The notes under the pieces were generated by a model, which saw nothing but the letters and a program-made list of their open reading frames with translations, had not been told where the DNA came from and made no database searches. From Brachionus rotundiformis (lineage: Eukaryota; Rotifera; Eurotatoria; Ploima; Brachionidae), in NCBI GenBank assembly GCA_016802295.1, contig JAESIW010000137.1, forward strand, positions 553,592 through 617,591: DNA of 64,000 nt, given 5' to 3'. This document shows positions 1 through 10,364 of this stretch, one piece after another (the first letter of the stretch is position 1; each line of letters begins with the position of its first letter). The position numbers and the translations under genes were made by a program.

Positions 1-180
1 GCTGTACCAATGGCGGGTATAAATTGCTTGCCCACCAAGTACATAGTAGATGTAGTTGGACCTGATAGCTTTAGAAATGCAAACGGAATAACAAATCTAT
101 TTAGAGGGTTGGGAGCTTCATTGGGGCCATTTTTAGCAGGTAAATTTGTTTTTGCCAAGACCAAATTCGAGCTGATATAA
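1..180 (+). CDS. Monocarboxylate-transporter-like protein, last visible exon (partial)
   Basis: The window opens inside an exon nearly identical to the end of the complete copy at 12554-13669. It reads AVPMAGINCLPTKYIVDVVG and then a run ending GLGASLGPFLAG, which matches the TM9-TM10 region of SLC16-type major-facilitator transporters. The frame runs on to a stop at 178-180. In MCTs an intron commonly follows the GPFLAG region, and a good donor (GCAG/GTAAAT) sits exactly there, near 139. The residues after it (KFVFAKTKFELI) are therefore probably intronic. The expected TM11-12 exon is not seen downstream; a LINE fragment starts within about 30 bp of the stop. The copy may be C-terminally truncated. 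Confidence 0.75.
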   Translation, partial: AVPMAGINCLPTKYIVDVVGPDSFRNANGITNLFRGLGASLGPFLAGKFVFAKTKFELI

Positions 181-199
181 TAAATAAATTTATTAAAAC

Positions 200-610
200 T
201 ATTTGGTTGTAGTTCTTTCTGCGACACCTAACATGTAGAGTGCCCACAACCACAATTTGGCAGTGTGGAGTTGTAGGAGCCTATCTACTAAACTGTGATA
301 CTTTTCCATCTTATTGAGCTTTGATTACTGATCTTTTCACCAGATCCTTTGCCAAATTTACCTTCTCTAATCTTTTCACTAAATTTTACATTTTAATCAA
401 ATCTCCTATCACTCTTCTTTCGCTTAACTTTGTAAAACCCACTCAAGCTAGCCTCGATTCATACAACATACTTCTTAGCGAGGCTGTCTACAACAACTTC
501 CCTTTCATATTTGGATTCCATATCTGCACCGAATTGCCAAGATGAGGTCTCATCATAGATGTAAACAGTATTACGCCCAACTTCTCCTCTATGCTTATAT
601 TTAGAACTAA
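200..610 (-). mobile_element. Non-LTR retrotransposon (LINE) reverse-transcriptase 3' fragment, decayed
   Basis: Read on the minus strand from about 605, a broken frame contains TSMMRPHLGNSVQIWNP and, after stops, LSERRVIGDLIKM. These match the conserved region after the RT domain of CR1/jockey-like LINEs (RPHLEY..VWNP, then RR.RGDLI). Several in-frame stops make it a relic. The same fragment follows the second MCT copy at 13690-14000, so it was present before that block was duplicated. About 105 bp here (roughly 361-465) is missing from the second copy. Confidence 0.6.
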
Positions 611-902
611 AAATTTTATAAAAATTATTCATTTATTTTATTTTTAGCTCGTGATTTAATCTAATTAGATTATTAATTCTCATTTAAATTTTGACAAAAG
701 AACATTTTTCAAACAAAATAGATAATTATATGCACTAAAAATAAATTAATTATAAAATATCAAATTTCTCATCCTTTTGAATTACTTTTTTTTTTAAAAA
801 TTAAGATTCCTTTTTGGACTAATCAAAATATTAGACAAAATTTTAAAAAAAGTTTTATATAATTTTTCAAAATTTATTAAGCCAATTAATTCACACAAAC
901 GA

Positions 903-2132
903 TCAACACCAAATATTAATCAAATCGTCTCTGGTTCCAAAAACAAGGTCTCCATTCCGTAAAGTCACAAGTGATACTATTCTATCATTAGCTACCAAAG
1001 TTTTTTTTAAGCCGCCATCAGTTAAATTCCAAATATTTATAAAATAAATATCATCTCCGCTAGCTAAATCGCCATTAGGCAAAAGACTAAGATGTTTTAT
1101 CTTGTATCCAGAATTATTGAATAAAGTCATTTTTACAGTTCCGTTTGTTAGATTCCATATTTCTATTTGGCCAAAATCATTTCCACTTGCTAAATCACCG
1201 CTTGGCAAAACTTCAAATGAAATAAATCTTGATGCACTATATATAGTCATTTTTACAGTTCCATCTGCTAAATTCCAAATATTAATAAAATCTTTATCAT
1301 CTCCACTAGCTAAATCGCCATTTGGTAAACATTTAAGAAATTTAACATAGAGGCTTGTATTACTATGTAATAACATTTTTACAGTCCCGTTTGTTAGATT
1401 CCATATTTCGATTTGGCCGTGATCATTTCCAGCTGCTAAACCACCATCTGGCAAAACTTCAAGTGCGAAAACTCTGTCATATGTATTACTCTGAAGAGTC
1501 ATTACTGTTCCATCTGATGAATTCCAAATTTCGATTTGACCATCATCATTTCCAATTGCTAAATCGCCATTTGGTAACACTTCTAGTGATAGAATTTTTC
1601 TATTCCTAAATAAAGTAAATTTTGCAGTTCCGCTTGTTAAATTCCATATTTCAATTAGCGCATCATTTGCTATCGCTATATCACCATTATTTAGTTCAGC
1701 TATTATTTGGTTAAGTTTTGATGGACTTAACAAACCAAACTGACCACATACTAATTAAAAAAAAATATTCAATTTCTGATATTAATAAAATTTATTACAT
1801 TTAATATTTGAATAATTTCTATTGCATTCATCTTTTTTTACTGTCACATTACTATCATGATTTATAATTGATACTCTATCAGAATAGCATTTACTAAAAA
1901 GAAAACAAGTTTTTTCTTTTATCATTCCGTAATGGCACTCATGTCTTAATGAGCAAAGCTTGGAACAATTTACTATTGCATTACTTTTCATATTTATTTT
2001 TTCAACATCGTTATCATAAAAGTATTCTTTAAGTTCTATATTTTTTCTTATTTCGAACCTATTCTGGACTATAGTTGCCTTAATTAAGACAAATGTCCAA
2101 CAAAATATAACCACTGACTGATAAGTGCTCAT
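903..2132 (-). CDS. Secreted PAN/apple-like plus beta-propeller protein, copy A
   Basis: Two exons on the minus strand: 2132-1799 and 1750-903, joined across a 48-bp GT-AG intron in phase 1; 393 aa. Exon 1 starts MSTYQSVVIFCWTFVLIKA, a signal-peptide-like run, followed by a cysteine-rich stretch (CSKLC, CHYG, CFLFSKC, C). The spacing is reminiscent of PAN/apple domains, but that assignment is tentative. Exon 2 encodes about seven WD-like blades of roughly 40 residues built on LPNGDLASGND..QIEIWNL. They are very regular, with asparagine and aspartate in the turns, closer to LpnGdlasG/IWn repeats than to classic WD40 with GH dipeptides. The role is unknown; an extracellular binding propeller is inference. 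A paralogue lies at 17641-18872. Confidence 0.8.
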
Positions 2133-2899
2133 TTAAAATAAAATTATTTTTTTAGTCCCTTAAAATGACTTTTTATCAAGTTATTTAAAATTTCGCACAT
2201 TCCTTGTCCAAATAATCAATCAATTATTTAATATTTATATAAAAAATCGATTTTTTCTTTTGTAAATTTTCATCATTATATTTATATTAACTTAATTTTA
2301 TCAAAAAAGTTACAAAAGAATGTTTGTCAAGGGAGAAAGTTTAATTTCTTGATCTTTTCTACTAATAATGTTCGATTTTTAATTTATCTAATTAATAAAC
2401 TCTATCGTAAAAAAAAAAATCTGTTTGGTTAATCCATTAAAACATTTTTTTTTACATTTCTGATAATTTTATTTGATAAATTTACAGTTTAGGTTTTTAA
2501 ATTCATTTTAAATTTTTAATAATGAACAAATGGAAAATTTTTTATAACGCTATTTTATTGAATTCTAAACAAAGGCAAGAAATAAATCTTTTTGTATAAA
2601 AATAACAGTAAATAACTCTAAAATTCAAGCTTAGGATCAAAAGATATATAAACTCAGCCAAATAAATTAAGGGTCAATGATAAAATTGCTTTATTTAAAT
2701 ATAATAATCGAGATAAATAATAATATAAAAGAGTTGCTTGTATACTGAATCAAGTACGTGAAAATATAAAAACAGTAAGGATACTTTTATAAACTTCCAA
2801 ATAAGGTAAAATTAATTTTGTTGATAAATTATTCAAAACATCAGTTAGTAATATCATGACAAAATCGGTCACGTTGTTGCAGCTTTTGGTCAACTTAAG

Positions 2900-3275
2900 T
2901 GGTTCTTAATTTCGCCGATTTTAGAAGTTTAAGACGTACGATGCTCTGTAAGTTGCAACACCTGGTACATCCTTTGTACACAAAGTTCTGAATTTCGCAA
3001 ACTTATTGCAGTGTTTTGCAAAATCATTATATTGGTGATAAAAAAGATGTGCCAAGTGCTACAATTCACGGAATATGATTTGCTCCTTCTAAACTTGAGC
3101 TATGGCTTTTTGATATTTTGTTTTTGTACTAAAATTTCTTAATGCCTGTTTCTACAATATTTCCCAGGCTAATTTATTCTCGCTTTAAATTTTAAGCAAA
3201 TGAAATTAAAAAATATTTTTTTGGATAGAGATGTCTTAAACTATCACTAGCATTTAAACATTTCTCCATTTATGA
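2900..3275. other. Intergenic DNA with no gene seen
   Basis: AT-rich sequence. Similarity to the second propeller block fades out just before this point, around 2900 here and 19430 there. No coding frame or repeat was recognised. Confidence 0.4.
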
Positions 3276-3527
3276 ATAACATTAGCAAAGTAAAATTTTT
3301 GATCAAATTTCAGGCGCTCAGTCTTGCTCAAACATTTTTAGATGCGCAATTAAATTTCATTGCATTTTTTAGAAATTACAATCCTTTTTTTCAAAAGTTT
3401 GAAAATAAAGCTCTGAAATGTTAAACGAATAAAAAATCAGCGATGAAATTTAATTGCGCATCTAAAAATGTTTGAGCAAGATTGAGCGCTTGAAATTTGA
3501 TCAAAAATTTTACTTTGCTATAACATT
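3276..3527. mobile_element. MITE with about 80-bp terminal inverted repeats and 8-bp target duplication
   Basis: The element occupies 3284-3519 (236 bp). It begins AGCAAAGTAAAATTTTTGAT and ends with the reverse complement ATCAAAAATTTTACTTTGCT. The inverted similarity extends about 80 bp, including GATGCGCAATTAAATTTCAT, with a few mismatches. The 8-bp sequence ATAACATT directly flanks both ends (3276-3283 and 3520-3527). An 8-bp duplication is typical of hAT superfamily insertions, but the ends lack the common CAGNG hAT terminus, so the superfamily is open. There is no coding capacity. Confidence 0.85.
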
Positions 3528-3887
3528 GGTTTAATCCAAGCTATTATTTAAGCTATCTTGATTATTATATTTTAATTTGTTTAAAGTGAAAAAGAAACAA
3601 ATTGGTTTTTTATAATTTTATATTTGTAATTGAAAACAGAAATTTTTCTTCTACAAGAGCATTTAAATGAATGCTTTTTTAAATTTTTTTTATACCCTGC
3701 TATTTTATAAAATTTGCGAAATTGTCGTAAGTCCTTTTTATCTTTAAAAAACCAAGACTGAAAGGCTTTCAGTTAAGAAGACACAGAGAAACTAGGAAGA
3801 TAAGATAATCTTTTTAATCATTAAAGTTTCAATTTTTTCAAAATAAATTAAAATTACTTTAGAAAATTCGCACTTAAGAATAAAATT

Positions 3888-4012
3888 AAGTCCAAATTTT
3901 AATTGTTTTATTTACTGATTCACTTGCCAAATCTCCATTTTCATGTACTGCTAGTGTTCGAACATGATCTGAATGATAATTCAGAGTTATTTTATCATTT
4001 TCAGTTTCTAAA
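3888..4012 (-). pseudogene. Relic of one beta-propeller blade
   Basis: On the minus strand, 4012 down to about 3890 reads open as one propeller blade containing HVRTLAVHENGDLASESV and ending IKIWT-stop. The core HENGDLAS...IKIW matches the blade consensus of the two propeller genes in this window. It stops at the left edge of the large inverted repeat (4017), so the rest of the gene appears lost there. Confidence 0.6.
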
Positions 4013-4149
4013 CCTTATTCTGGCAGATTAAGATATTACAACAGAATTATTTTAGAATCAATAACAGTTGATATTACTATACATACAAAAGCAGGAGGAT
4101 TTGATAAAAATGAATGGTATCTTGGAAAAATATTACAAAATAACACCGA

Positions 4150-4845
4150 AGGTTGATATAAATTTGTCAAAAACCTGTTGTATGATCTTTTCAAATATAA
4201 AGACTATTATTCCCAAGATGATCAATCTTTGTGGAAATGAAATAAAAGTTGTCAATGACATAACTCTTTTAGGTTATAATATTGATCAAAATCTTAATTT
4301 TTCTAATTTAGCATGTAGTATCTCATTAATTGTAAATAAAAAATTATTCAGCATTAAGAGACTTTTATTTCTATCAACATCCGTAAATACAGTTTTTTAA
4401 ATTTGAAGTTAATAACTTTAACGATATTAATAACTTCTTAGAAAAGTATGGCCTATATGCATTCCAACATAGAATACTAGATAGAATGCTATCTTTTGCT
4501 ATTAAAACACTTTACTTTCATAACTCTCCTGATAATATAAGGCAGAATTTAAACAAAAATGACTCAAAGAATTTAAAATATAATTTAAGGAACTGTGAGA
4601 ATAAGATAGAACCAACATCAAAATCATCAAATGGTGAAAAAACTTTTGGATTTTTCTACTCAAGACTTATAAATTGCTTTGTGATCAAGAGATCAATGTT
4701 GAAATTTACAACATTTAAGCATTCAATTTTTAAAAATATTGATCTAATTTTCTCAGATTTTGTAAAAAAATTCAAAAAAATTGAATTTAAATATTTCAAT
4801 GACATGGGCACTAGCCTGTTGATTAACCTTGAAATTGAATGTTAA
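4150..4845 (+). mobile_element. LINE 3' end in left arm
   Basis: Frames carry VDINLSKTCCMIFSN and LLGYNID (the thumb region after a LINE reverse transcriptase), then, after a frame break near 4400, a C-terminal part containing DRMLSFAIKTLYF, YNLRNCENK and GEKTFGFFYSRLINCF. This is the usual tail of invertebrate non-LTR elements. The element is 5'-truncated at about 4150: the sequence before it belongs to the unidentified ORF also present at 9933-10298. Related fragments of the same family lie at 10970-11335, 20100-20870, 39690-40060 and 47600-47830. Confidence 0.75.
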
Positions 4846-4870
4846 TCAATCTTTTTAATTTTTTCTAATT

Positions 4871-4912
4871 AAACGTTAGTATTGGTAAAATTATTTTTTT
4901 GATGATTCCGAA
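4871..4912 (+). repeat. 42-bp direct repeat, first copy
   Basis: AAACGTTAGTATTGGTAAAA through GATGATTCCGAA recurs in the same orientation at 6817-6858. Mirror copies lie in the right arm, giving four copies in all. The inner pair (6817 and 7225 sides) bounds a 0.45-kb centre. Confidence 0.8.
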
Positions 4913-5205
4913 AGATTTTAATTTTTATTTAAGTTTCTCAAAAAGTAAGTGTTTGAAATTAAATTAAATAAATTTTAAAACATCATCTTTTTAGCGCTAC
5001 AATCTTATTTTTGGATTATTAGTTGTGTTTATTAAAACTCATTTATTTTTATAATTGCAAACAAGTTTTGAAATGAAGAATGAAGGTTTGAAATCATAAA
5101 TTTTTTAAAAATTTATCCTAGATTTTATTAATTGTAATACTTAAATCCATATATTTTCTTTAGAGTTTTATTAATTCAAATTTATTAGATATATGAAGTA
5201 AGATA

Positions 5206-5784
5206 TTAATAACACGGTTCTATAACAGTACCTAATGTATCTTTCTTTTTTCTTTGGCATGGAAATGGAATTGGTTCAGGAAATCTAATTGGTCGATAAT
5301 CAGAAAAACTTAATTCGGGCCAAGGTGTTTGAAAAACTGGTTCAGGCTTTAGTATCGAAGTTATTTTGCTTGAAAATTCTTCCCAAAGACCACTCAAGGA
5401 TTCCCAATGTTTTTTTAACTCATTTCTAAAAATTTCATCGTCTTCGTGAACATGTTGTCCCATTAAATCTTCCAAGCTTATTTTTCCTTCAAAAATTTCG
5501 TTTTAATTGTCTCTAATTAATTGTTGCAAATCAACTTTTTCATCTGAAGTTTGTTTAATATTTTCTTTTTTCAAAATAAAGTTATTCAAAATTGTTTCAA
5601 TAAAATTCAGTTTTGCAATTAATTCACTGTTTTTGGTCTTTAAATCTTTTAATTCTGACACACTTATATACGAATTTGACATACTTGGCCTTCGTAATTC
5701 ATCTAGTGCTTGATTTTCAACTAGTGATAATGCAAGCAAAGCTTTTGAGAAGAAAAAAACACAAATTGCTAATTTGATGAACAT
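5206..5784 (-). pseudogene. Secreted-protein reading frame with one in-frame stop, left-arm copy
   Basis: The minus-strand frame opens at 5784 with a signal-peptide-like start (MFIKLAICVFFFSKALLALS) and continues with a coil-like lysine/leucine-rich segment ending LQQLIRDN. It meets TAA at 5503-5505, then resumes in the same frame (NEIFEGKISLEDLMGQ...) to a second stop at 5206. The downstream part is acidic, then proline/aromatic rich, ending CQRKKKDTLGTVIEPCY. The single stop could be a nonsense mutation (for example CAA to TAA); no short intron with GT-AG ends would remove it. The product family is unrecognised. Confidence 0.55.
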
Positions 5785-6243
5785 TTATTTTATTTTAAAT
5801 AAATTTTTTTAATTTGAAAAAAAAAATTTCTTATTTATAGAGTAAAACATGTGCTTAAAAATTTGATTTGAAAAGGAATTTTCTTGAAAAATATTAGAAA
5901 TATGATCAACTATTCTAAAATTTCATCATTTAATCCTCTACTTAATAATCTAAAAAAAATTATATTTTTCCTAAAACAAATAATTTTTATTGTCTTAAGG
6001 AGGTTATTTTTTGGTAAAAAATTGGCTAAAAATATCACTAAGAAATCTGACTTTCAACTAATGCACCAATAAAAGATTTTTTTGTTAATTTCACTATTTG
6101 TGCTTCAGACTTCAAAAAATGATTTTTAAAATTTTAATTACTTTCAAAAACTTACAATGCTTATATACCTAATTGCAGAGTAAGTGCAAAGTTCAAGTAA
6201 TAGTTAAAAAATATGTAAGAAGAAAAAAATGATATTTTATAAG

Positions 6244-6339
6244 GCTTGGACCACATCAGGTTGAATGCACCGGCTTTCGGCCCATCAATCAAGTTTAGCA
6301 ACCTCGAGCCCGGTTAGTACTTGGATGGGTGAATGCCTG
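6244..6339 (+). rRNA. 5S-rRNA-like segment, left arm (divergent)
   Basis: The segment matches the eukaryotic 5S pattern. TTGAATGCACCGG is followed by a box-A-like AGTTTAGCAACCTCGAGC, then CCCGGTTAGTACTTGGATGG and GTGAATGCCTG, corresponding to the internal pol III promoter with box C. The 5S 3' stem that should pair with the 5' end is not intact: after GCCTG comes GATTTGATTGATGGG, which instead pairs with CCCATCAATCAA at 6281-6292. It is therefore a 5S-derived gene, pseudogene or SINE3-like head rather than a standard 5S gene. Confidence 0.65.
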
Positions 6340-6816
6340 AAAAAGGATTTGATTGATGGGTCGACATGGATGACATACTCATATCTCAGACCACAAAGCA
6401 AAAATTGCGTGGTAGAACTCGTGTGTATGGTACGTTAATGATGAAAAAAGCAAAAATTATAAGTTTTAATTTAAAACAGATTCAAATAAATAAATGAAAT
6501 CTTTTGAAATTCTCGAAAACTATACATCCTGGAGAAAAACTAGGCACATTTTAAGAAAGCTCGTTAAATTCTCTTCAAGAAAAATAGGGGTCAGTTGGGG
6601 GTCAGTAGGGGGTCAGGTTTTTAAAAGTATGAAAATATTCGATTTTCACAAAAAATAAAAATTTTGGAGATAAACTTGTTTAATTTTCAAAAAAAAGTGA
6701 AAAATAAAACTAAATGATATATTAAAACTTTTAAAAATATTTTTTCTTTGCACAATAAATGGGGGTCAGAAAATTTTAAAAAATTGTGGGTCAGTTTTTT
6801 AGTAGGATCCCTCAAT

Positions 6817-7266
6817 AAACGTTAGTATTGGTAAAATTTATTATTTGATGATTCCGAACGGTTCAAAATCTTCAAAATTTTCAAAATAATTTTTTTAAAA
6901 AATAACTTTAAAAATCTTATTTTTCGTTTTGTATCAAACAAGTAAATGAGTATTTTACCATCCTGCAGTTTTCTAATTTTAAACATGTCACTATGCATTT
7001 TAATTGATTAATTTTATCTTATAGATTTAAATAAATTCCATCATTTTTTATAAAGTAGCTTGTCAATTATTTCCAACTATAATCTAATATATTAATTGGA
7101 AGAACAAGACAAATTAATTTCAAAATATTTTTCATTATCAGCAGAAATTAAATACGTTGTAAAGTTATTTTTTAAAAAAATTATTTTGAAAATTTTTAAA
7201 ATTCTCCTGGTAGATTTTGAACCGTTCGGAATCATCAAATAATAAATTTTACCAATACTAACGTTT
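6817..7266. repeat. Centre of inverted repeat with about 55-bp inverted ends
   Basis: The inner ends of the arms (AAACGTTAGTATTGG...ATTCCGAACGGTTCAAAATC and its complement) enclose a unique AT-rich stretch, roughly 6914-7170. No gene is seen in it. The same motif near 4871 and 9213 suggests these ends are a repeated unit. Confidence 0.6.
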
Positions 7267-7743
7267 ATTGAGGGATCCTACTAAAAAACTGACCCACAAT
7301 TTTTTAAAATTTTCTGACCCCCATTTATTGTGCAAAGAAAAAATATTTTTAAAAGTTTTAATATATCATTTAGTTTTATTTTTCACTTTTTTTTGAAAAT
7401 TAAACAAGTTTATCTCCAAAATTTTTATTTTTTGTGAAAATCGAATATTTTCATACTTTTAAAAACCTGACCCCCTACTGACCCCCAACTGACCCCTATT
7501 TTTCTTGAAGAGAATTTAACGAGCTTTCTTAAAATGTGCCTAGTTTTTCTCCAGGATGTATAGTTTTCGAGAATTTCAAAAGATTTCATTTATTTATTTG
7601 AATCTGTTTTAAATTAAAACTTATAATTTTTGCTTTTTTCATCATTAACGTACCATACACACGAGTTCTACCACGCAATTTTTGCTTTGTGGTCTGAGAT
7701 ATGAGTATGTCATCCATGTCGACCCATCAATCAAATCCTTTTT

Positions 7744-7839
7744 CAGGCATTCACCCATCCAAGTACTAACCGGGCTCGAGGTTGCTAAACTTGATTGATG
7801 GGCCGAAAGCCGGTGCATTCAACCTGATGTGGTCCAAGC
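7744..7839 (-). rRNA. 5S-rRNA-like segment, right arm (divergent)
   Basis: Reverse complement of 6244-6339, with the same box A-like and box C-like sequences and the same replaced 3' half. The two segments point towards each other, so pol III transcription from either would run into the opposite arm. Confidence 0.65.
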
Positions 7840-8298
7840 CTTATAAAATATCATTTTTTTCTTCTTACATATTTTTTAACTATTACTTGAACTTTGCACT
7901 TACTCTGCAATTAGGTATATAAGCATTGTAAGTTTTTGAAAGTAATTAAAATTTTAAAAATCATTTTTTGAAGTCTGAAGCACAAATAGTGAAATTAACA
8001 AAAAAATCTTTTATTGGTGCATTAGTTGAAAGTCAGATTTCTTAGTGATATTTTTAGCCAATTTTTTACCAAAAAATAACCTCCTTAAGACAATAAAAAT
8101 TATTTGTTTTAGGAAAAATATAATTTTTTTTAGATTATTAAGTAGAGGATTAAATGATGAAATTTTAGAATAGTTGATCATATTTCTAATATTTTTCAAG
8201 AAAATTCCTTTTCAAATCAAATTTTTAAGCACATGTTTTACTCTATAAATAAGAAATTTTTTTTTTCAAATTAAAAAAATTTATTTAAAATAAAATAA

Positions 8299-8877
8299 AT
8301 GTTCATCAAATTAGCAATTTGTGTTTTTTTCTTCTCAAAAGCTTTGCTTGCATTATCACTAGTTGAAAATCAAGCACTAGATGAATTACGAAGGCCAAGT
8401 ATGTCAAATTCGTATATAAGTGTGTCAGAATTAAAAGATTTAAAGACCAAAAACAGTGAATTAATTGCAAAACTGAATTTTATTGAAACAATTTTGAATA
8501 ACTTTATTTTGAAAAAAGAAAATATTAAACAAACTTCAGATGAAAAAGTTGATTTGCAACAATTAATTAGAGACAATTAAAACGAAATTTTTGAAGGAAA
8601 AATAAGCTTGGAAGATTTAATGGGACAACATGTTCACGAAGACGATGAAATTTTTAGAAATGAGTTAAAAAAACATTGGGAATCCTTGAGTGGTCTTTGG
8701 GAAGAATTTTCAAGCAAAATAACTTCGATACTAAAGCCTGAACCAGTTTTTCAAACACCTTGGCCCGAATTAAGTTTTTCTGATTATCGACCAATTAGAT
8801 TTCCTGAACCAATTCCATTTCCATGCCAAAGAAAAAAGAAAGATACATTAGGTACTGTTATAGAACCGTGTTATTAA
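8299..8877 (+). pseudogene. Secreted-protein reading frame with one in-frame stop, right-arm copy
   Basis: Identical to the minus-strand frame at 5206-5784, including the in-frame TAA (8578-8580). It starts at ATG 8299 after an A-rich leader and carries a signal-peptide-like N terminus. Without the stop it would encode about 192 residues. Sharing the same stop means the lesion predates the arm duplication or was homogenised between arms. Confidence 0.55.
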
Positions 8878-9237
8878 TATCTTACTTCATATATCTAATA
8901 AATTTGAATTAATAAAACTCTAAAGAAAATATATGGATTTAAGTATTACAATTAATAAAATCTAGGATAAATTTTTAAAAAATTTATGATTTCAAACCTT
9001 CATTCTTCATTTCAAAACTTGTTTGCAATTATAAAAATAAATGAGTTTTAATAAACACAACTAATAATCCAAAAATAAGATTGTAGCGCTAAAAAGATGA
9101 TGTTTTAAAATTTATTTAATTTAATTTCAAACACTTACTTTTTGAGAAACTTAAATAAAAATTAAAATCTTTCGGAATCATCAAAAAAATAATTTTACCA
9201 ATACTAACGTTTAATTAGAAAAAATTAAAAAGATTGA

Positions 9238-9933
9238 TTAACATTCAATTTCAAGGTTAATCAACAGGCTAGTGCCCATGTCATTGAAATATTTAAATTC
9301 AATTTTTTTGAATTTTTTTACAAAATCTGAGAAAATTAGATCAATATTTTTAAAAATTGAATGCTTAAATGTTGTAAATTTCAACATTGATCTCTTGATC
9401 ACAAAGCAATTTATAAGTCTTGAGTAGAAAAATCCAAAAGTTTTTTCACCATTTGATGATTTTGATGTTGGTTCTATCTTATTCTCACAGTTCCTTAAAT
9501 TATATTTTAAATTCTTTGAGTCATTTTTGTTTAAATTCTGCCTTATATTATCAGGAGAGTTATGAAAGTAAAGTGTTTTAATAGCAAAAGATAGCATTCT
9601 ATCTAGTATTCTATGTTGGAATGCATATAGGCCATACTTTTCTAAGAAGTTATTAATATCGTTAAAGTTATTAACTTCAAATTTAAAAAACTGTATTTAC
9701 GGATGTTGATAGAAATAAAAGTCTCTTAATGCTGAATAATTTTTTATTTACAATTAATGAGATACTACATGCTAAATTAGAAAAATTAAGATTTTGATCA
9801 ATATTATAACCTAAAAGAGTTATGTCATTGACAACTTTTATTTCATTTCCACAAAGATTGATCATCTTGGGAATAATAGTCTTTATATTTGAAAAGATCA
9901 TACAACAGGTTTTTGACAAATTTATATCAACCT
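9238..9933 (-). mobile_element. LINE 3' end in right arm
   Basis: Mirror of 4150-4845, with the same motifs. The 5'-truncated junction lies at about 9933: the unidentified ORF ends ILQNNTEG and the element starts KVDINLSKTCC. This is consistent with a truncated LINE insertion into that ORF. Confidence 0.75.
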
Positions 9934-10298
9934 TCGGTGTTATTTTGTAATATTTTTCCAAGATACCATTCATTTTTATTAAATCCTCCTGCTTTTGTAT
10001 GTATAGTAATATCAACTGTTATTGATTCTAAAATAATTCTGTTGTAATATCTTAATCTGCCAGAATTCGCATTTAATGTTTTAAAATCCAAAAAATTTCT
10101 TACATAAAAATTAATTAGAATTGCATATACTAAATATGTTACTGATGCATATGAATTGGAATTATAAGGAGTTGCCATTGAATTATTACTATAACTTGTA
10201 TCAAATACAACAAGACCTGTTTGAGAGGCAGAGCTTAATGCATAATCTAATACATAACGTGCATCATCATCTAAAAAATCAGTATTAAAACGTGACAT
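9933..10298 (-). CDS. Unidentified ORF, truncated by LINE insertion
   Basis: Minus-strand frame from ATG 10298, about 120 residues, starting MSRFNTDFLDDDARYVLDYA and containing a tyrosine/asparagine-rich stretch, then LESITVDITIHTKAGGF. No family is recognised. It has no intron and lies 66 bp downstream of another intronless ORF on the same strand, an arrangement more like a virus-derived or selfish element than the host genes here. That is only inference. Its 3' part is replaced by a LINE fragment at about 9933. Confidence 0.35.
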
Positions 10299-10364
10299 TG
10301 GCCAATATGTTGTTAAGCATTTTTCATTTTCACTATGAATAAATTCTCTTTCTCATCTATTTTT

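Larger units (their letters stand above)
4017..6871. repeat. Left arm of large inverted repeat
   Basis: Positions 4017-6871 equal the reverse complement of 7212-10066, with x + x' = 14083 throughout. All encoded frames are the same in both arms. One mismatch was found by eye (G at 4103 against A on the minus strand at 9980). Past 6871 the arms differ by a small indel, and similarity continues to about 6913. Arm content in order: end of an unidentified ORF (4017-4150), LINE 3' end (4150-4845), a 42-bp direct repeat (4871-4912, again at 6817-6858), secreted-protein pseudogene (minus), 5S-like segment, and a GGGGTCAG-rich patch (6585-6795). No target duplication is visible at the outer edges. 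Confidence 0.95.
7212..10066. repeat. Right arm of large inverted repeat
   Basis: Mirror of 4017-6871. The right arm is probably the older or source side: at its outer edge the unidentified minus-strand ORF (10298 downward) runs without a break from unique DNA into the arm. The left arm carries only the last part of that ORF and abuts a propeller relic instead. Confidence 0.95.

Noticed and set aside
1102..1609. Plus-strand open frames of about 80 codons
   Set aside because: They are shadows of the periodic propeller repeats on the minus strand; the same happens at 17840-18350.
5884..6072. 62-codon frame in the left arm (mirror 8011-8199)
   Set aside because: Starts at TTG, AT-rich composition, no motif; duplicated only because the arm is duplicated.
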